This document shows, piece after piece, positions 61,138 through 64,000 of a DNA stretch of 64,000 bases (position 1 is the first letter of the stretch; every line of letters begins with the position of its first letter). The stretch comes from Gigaspora margarita. Taxonomy: Eukaryota; Glomeromycota; Glomeromycetes; Diversisporales; Gigasporaceae. The stretch spans positions 261,489 through 325,488 of the forward strand of contig WTPW01000157.1 in assembly GCA_009809945.1 (NCBI GenBank), written 5' to 3'. Below the pieces are notes generated by a model. It had not been told where the DNA came from, searched no databases, and saw only the letters and a list, made by a program, of their open reading frames with translations. Position numbers and translations under genes: made by a program.

Positions 61138-64000
61138 ATGGGAACATCTACTAGAGTCACTATGCACTCAACTTTATCAAAACGTAAACATGTGGAAGAA
61201 CCACTTCCAGAATTCCAAAAACTTATAGTTCAGAAAGTGAAGATTCTGAAGATAAAGGTTCAGATAGCAATAGTTCAGAAGATGATGATTTAGAAAGTAA
61301 AGATTCAGAAAGTAAAGGTTCAGATAACAATGATGATTCTAAAAGCAGTGGCTCAGATAATAGTAATGATAGTACAACCAGTAAATTAGATAAAGAAGAT
61401 AGCACTAGATCAAGTACCGATACAATAAGTTTGTTTCTAGAAGATGACTTTGATGAACAATTGCTATTATCTAGAAGAGCAGCTAAAGAAAAATTTAAAC
61501 AGATATTATCTGATGCTAATGATAAAAAAAATGAGTATTGATCCATCTTTAGAAGGACTAACTCTATTTGACGTATATCATCTATTAGATATGATGAAAA
61601 AATATAATAATTGAAGAATCTAAAGCGCCTAAAGAGCCAGATGATACTACTTTCCAAATGATTCTTCAAATAATCCAAACAATACTAGGAGTAAATCGTC
61701 AACTGATTTACAAGAAAGTTATAAATCTATTAGTTTTGCTTCACCAGAAATCGATCCTGAGATTTTTGATCAACTGTTCAATTCTGATGATTATTCAATT
61801 TATTGAATTATCTTATGGATTATGAAATATCAGCAATGTTTCAATATATCTGATACTAGTATCAAAGTATTAATCAAGTTTATACATTTATTGCTTGAAC
61901 ATTTCAGCATTAATGAAGCTAATAAGTTTCTGACTTCTATGCACACAGTCAAATTTTCTTTAGGTATCTCAACCAAATATCGAAAATATGTTGTATGCTC
62001 AAAATGTCATAAACTCTATAATCTACTAGACATCAAAAATTATAAAAAAGATGATCAACTGGCATGTAAAAGCTGTATACATATAGAATATCCCAATCAT
62101 AGATTACAATCACAAAGATCGGTATGCAATGAACCACTATCAGAGTTAATAAAAACAAAAGAAGGTACTTAATTATAACATTAAAACTTTAACTAATTAG
62201 AAGTATTAAGCAACAACTTTATATGATGTATCAGTGAGCAGGTTTTGATTCAAGAAACAGAAATGTTCCAGATAAAATTTTTTCAGACATCTATGAGGGT
62301 AATGTCTGAAAAAATTTCACTATAGATCCTGAAAATCCAAGTCCATTTTTTAAAGATAATACTCTTGATACCCATATCAGCCTAGCTATTAATATCAATT
62401 AGTTTCAACCATTCGATTATACAATTCATAGTACCGGTATAATATATGGAGTTTTGTATAATTTGCCATGTGAAGAATGATTCAAATCAAACAATATTTT
62501 AATATTAGATATCATTCCGGGTCCAAATGAGCCTAGTAAACATCAAATCAATAATTATCTTACACCATTTGTCAATAAGTTGATTGAATTTTTCTCTGCC
62601 ATAGAATTACCAGCAACATATGAATATAAAGATGGATAAAAAATATATGTAGCATTAATATTATCAGCTAGTGATGTTCCTGCTGCAAGAAAAATTTGTG
62701 GTCATGCAAGTCATTCTGTAAAATGCTATCGTTGACCAAAATGTGCAATGTATGACCATGGATCCAGAAGAAATCACTATAGTGGTTTTGAAAATATTGA
62801 TAAATGGTTTGATCTAGTAGATATTTACAATATAATGATGCAGTGAAGCAAAAATTATCCTGTACAAATAACCAAAATCGTAAAAATCATGTCAAAAAAA
62901 CAGAAATAAGATGGTCAGAACTATATTGGCTAAAATATTTTGATCTAGTTATATTTATGGTAGTTGATCCAATACATTGCCTGTTCTTAGGTATCAGCAA
63001 GTAAATAATGAAACAATGTATATTAGATCATAGTAAACTTAGCAAAGACAAACTTTCAAAAATTGAAATACGTATAGCACATATTAAAGTGCTATCAGAT
63101 ATTGGACGTATTCCATCAAAAGTTGCGTATAGAGCAGAAGGGTTTAGTTGATTTATGGCTGATCAGTGGAGAGTATTCAATCAAGTGTATGCTATTCCAT
63201 GTATGTGGGATTTGTTAGAACATGAAGATAGAGAAATAATTTTTAATTTCGTCTGTGCATGCAATTCATTAATAAACCAAATAGTCAAGCAAAGTGATCT
63301 AGATGAAGCACATAATCAACTAGTAAAAATAGTGCAATTAATTGAGGAACATTATTGTCCACACCTAATATCATCAAATATTCATTTATCCCTTCATATT
63401 AAGCAATATTGTCTAAACTATGGTCCACTATATGCATATTGGTGCTATTCTTTGAACGAATGAATGGTCTGTTAGGTATATATCCAACAAGTAATCGGTC
63501 AATTGAACCTAAACTTATGTGCATCCTAATGAAAAATGCGCAGGTAGAATTTTGAATAAATTCAATCAGTAGTAATGAAGCTAGATTTTTATTGGACCTA
63601 GCTCTTCCACTTTTAGATAAAAGAGTACGTAGGAGCTTAAAAATGACCAAACAGTTTGAAAGTAAGGATTTGGTGGTGTATCTAAATATAGCAAGTAGAA
63701 TTGTTGCTAGTAGAAAAATTATGGAATTAGAAAGATATTCTGGAGAGATGATAAAACCAATTAAAGAGAATGTAAATCTTCCTGATAATATTTATAATGA
63801 TTTAGTAGAATATTATAATACATTATATGAACGTGAATTATATGTTCAACCACTACCAATTAATCAAGTTGTTATCCAATTTGGAAGATTAAAGATTGGA
63901 GCAGATATATACGGATCAAAAATTGTCTCTAAATATGAACATTGCTCATATATTAGAGCAAAGTTCATGTTTCATAGTGATGAATTAGTAGATATATATC
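61138..64000 (+). pseudogene. tnp2-type (CACTA/EnSpm-like) transposase, decayed, runs off the window
   Basis: An N-terminal Ser/Asp/Glu-rich acidic region (61,138-61,545) is followed by a Cys pair region (CSKCHKLYNL ... CKSC, about 61,995-62,085), a likely intron (about 62,163-62,210), then the tnp2 core: FSDIYEGNV, NPSPFFKDNTLDTHISLAI, IIPGPNEPSKHQINNYLTPF, YVALILSASDVPAARK, a Cys pair (KCYR-stop-PKC), VVDPIHCLFLGISK, ADQWRVFNQVYAIPC and FERMNGLLGIYPTSN. The frame continues to 64,000. Stops occur at Trp positions (TGA 62,308; TAG 62,400; TGA 62,733; TAA after GISK near 63,001), with small frameshifts near 61,215 and 63,457. The intact enzyme would cut and paste CACTA-like elements; no terminal repeats are visible. 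Confidence 0.8.

Noticed and set aside
61223..61678. Minus-strand Ser/Leu-rich frame of 151 codons
   Set aside because: It is the shadow of the acidic Ser/Asp/Glu-rich N-terminal region of the tnp2 transposase on the plus strand.
3386..64000. Recoding of UGA/UAG as Trp in this genome
   Set aside because: Many stops sit at Trp positions, but TGG is also used for Trp throughout the same frames, Gln-type and Arg-type stops occur as well, frameshifts accompany them, and active-site Asp/Glu codons show the same transition type. Decay by C:G to T:A mutation explains all of this without a changed code.

Overview
The window is a very A+T-rich, gene-poor stretch of eukaryotic DNA made almost entirely of transposable elements, decayed gene copies and satellite-like repeats. 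The protein relics point to an arbuscular mycorrhizal fungus (Glomeromycotina; a Rhizophagus- or Gigaspora-like genome). They include a protein-kinase N-terminus with the four-Cys region typical of the expanded kinase families of that group, a Sel1-like repeat fragment, KDZ/Plavaka and tnp2 transposases with short fungal-type introns, and LINEs encoding an APE endonuclease, reverse transcriptase and RNase H. I see no gene that reads through intact.

Layout. 1-3 kb: telomere-like degenerate repeats, a 100-bp palindrome, a GATC-dense block, a Mutator-like MITE and a decayed acidic-protein gene. 3.4-10.5 kb: a long two-ORF LINE, followed by a tRNA-headed SINE (10.6-11.6 kb). 11.6-13.1 kb and 22.3-24.0 kb: two decayed copies of one multi-exon gene family of unknown function (called X here), both on the minus strand. 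13-18.4 kb: dispersed repeats with inverted partners elsewhere in the window, two foldback elements with TA target sites and a second Mutator-like MITE. 18.5-21.9 kb: a KDZ/Plavaka-type transposase pseudogene with introns. 26.4-32.1 kb: a 5'-truncated relative of the first LINE. 32-44 kb: minisatellites, tandem duplications, three decayed host-like gene fragments (a coiled-coil protein, a Sel1 protein and a kinase) and precisely bounded foldback elements nested in a tandem array. 44.8-49.4 kb: a younger minus-strand LINE with a clean target-site duplication. 52.2-56.4 kb: a minus-strand decayed gene (Y) interrupted by a hAT-type MITE and a multi-hairpin element. 56.7-59.1 kb: a ~185-bp tandem array with a second SINE inserted and a 17-bp target duplication. 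60-61 kb: another foldback with TTA target sites. 61.1-64 kb: a tnp2 (CACTA/EnSpm-like) transposase that runs off the window end.

Two themes tie the window together. First, the broken reading frames share a signature. Premature stops fall mostly at positions where a paralogue or the family motif has Trp (TGG to TAG/TGA), and some at Gln or Arg codons. Catalytic Asp/Glu codons of the LINEs are changed to Asn/Lys. All of these are C:G to T:A transitions, as in RIP or deamination of methylated cytosine. Second, many insertions can still be delimited to the base by target-site duplications (9 bp Mutator-like, 8 bp hAT, TTA/TAA Harbinger-like, TA mariner/pogo-like, 14 and 17 bp retroposed), so part of the order of insertions can be read.
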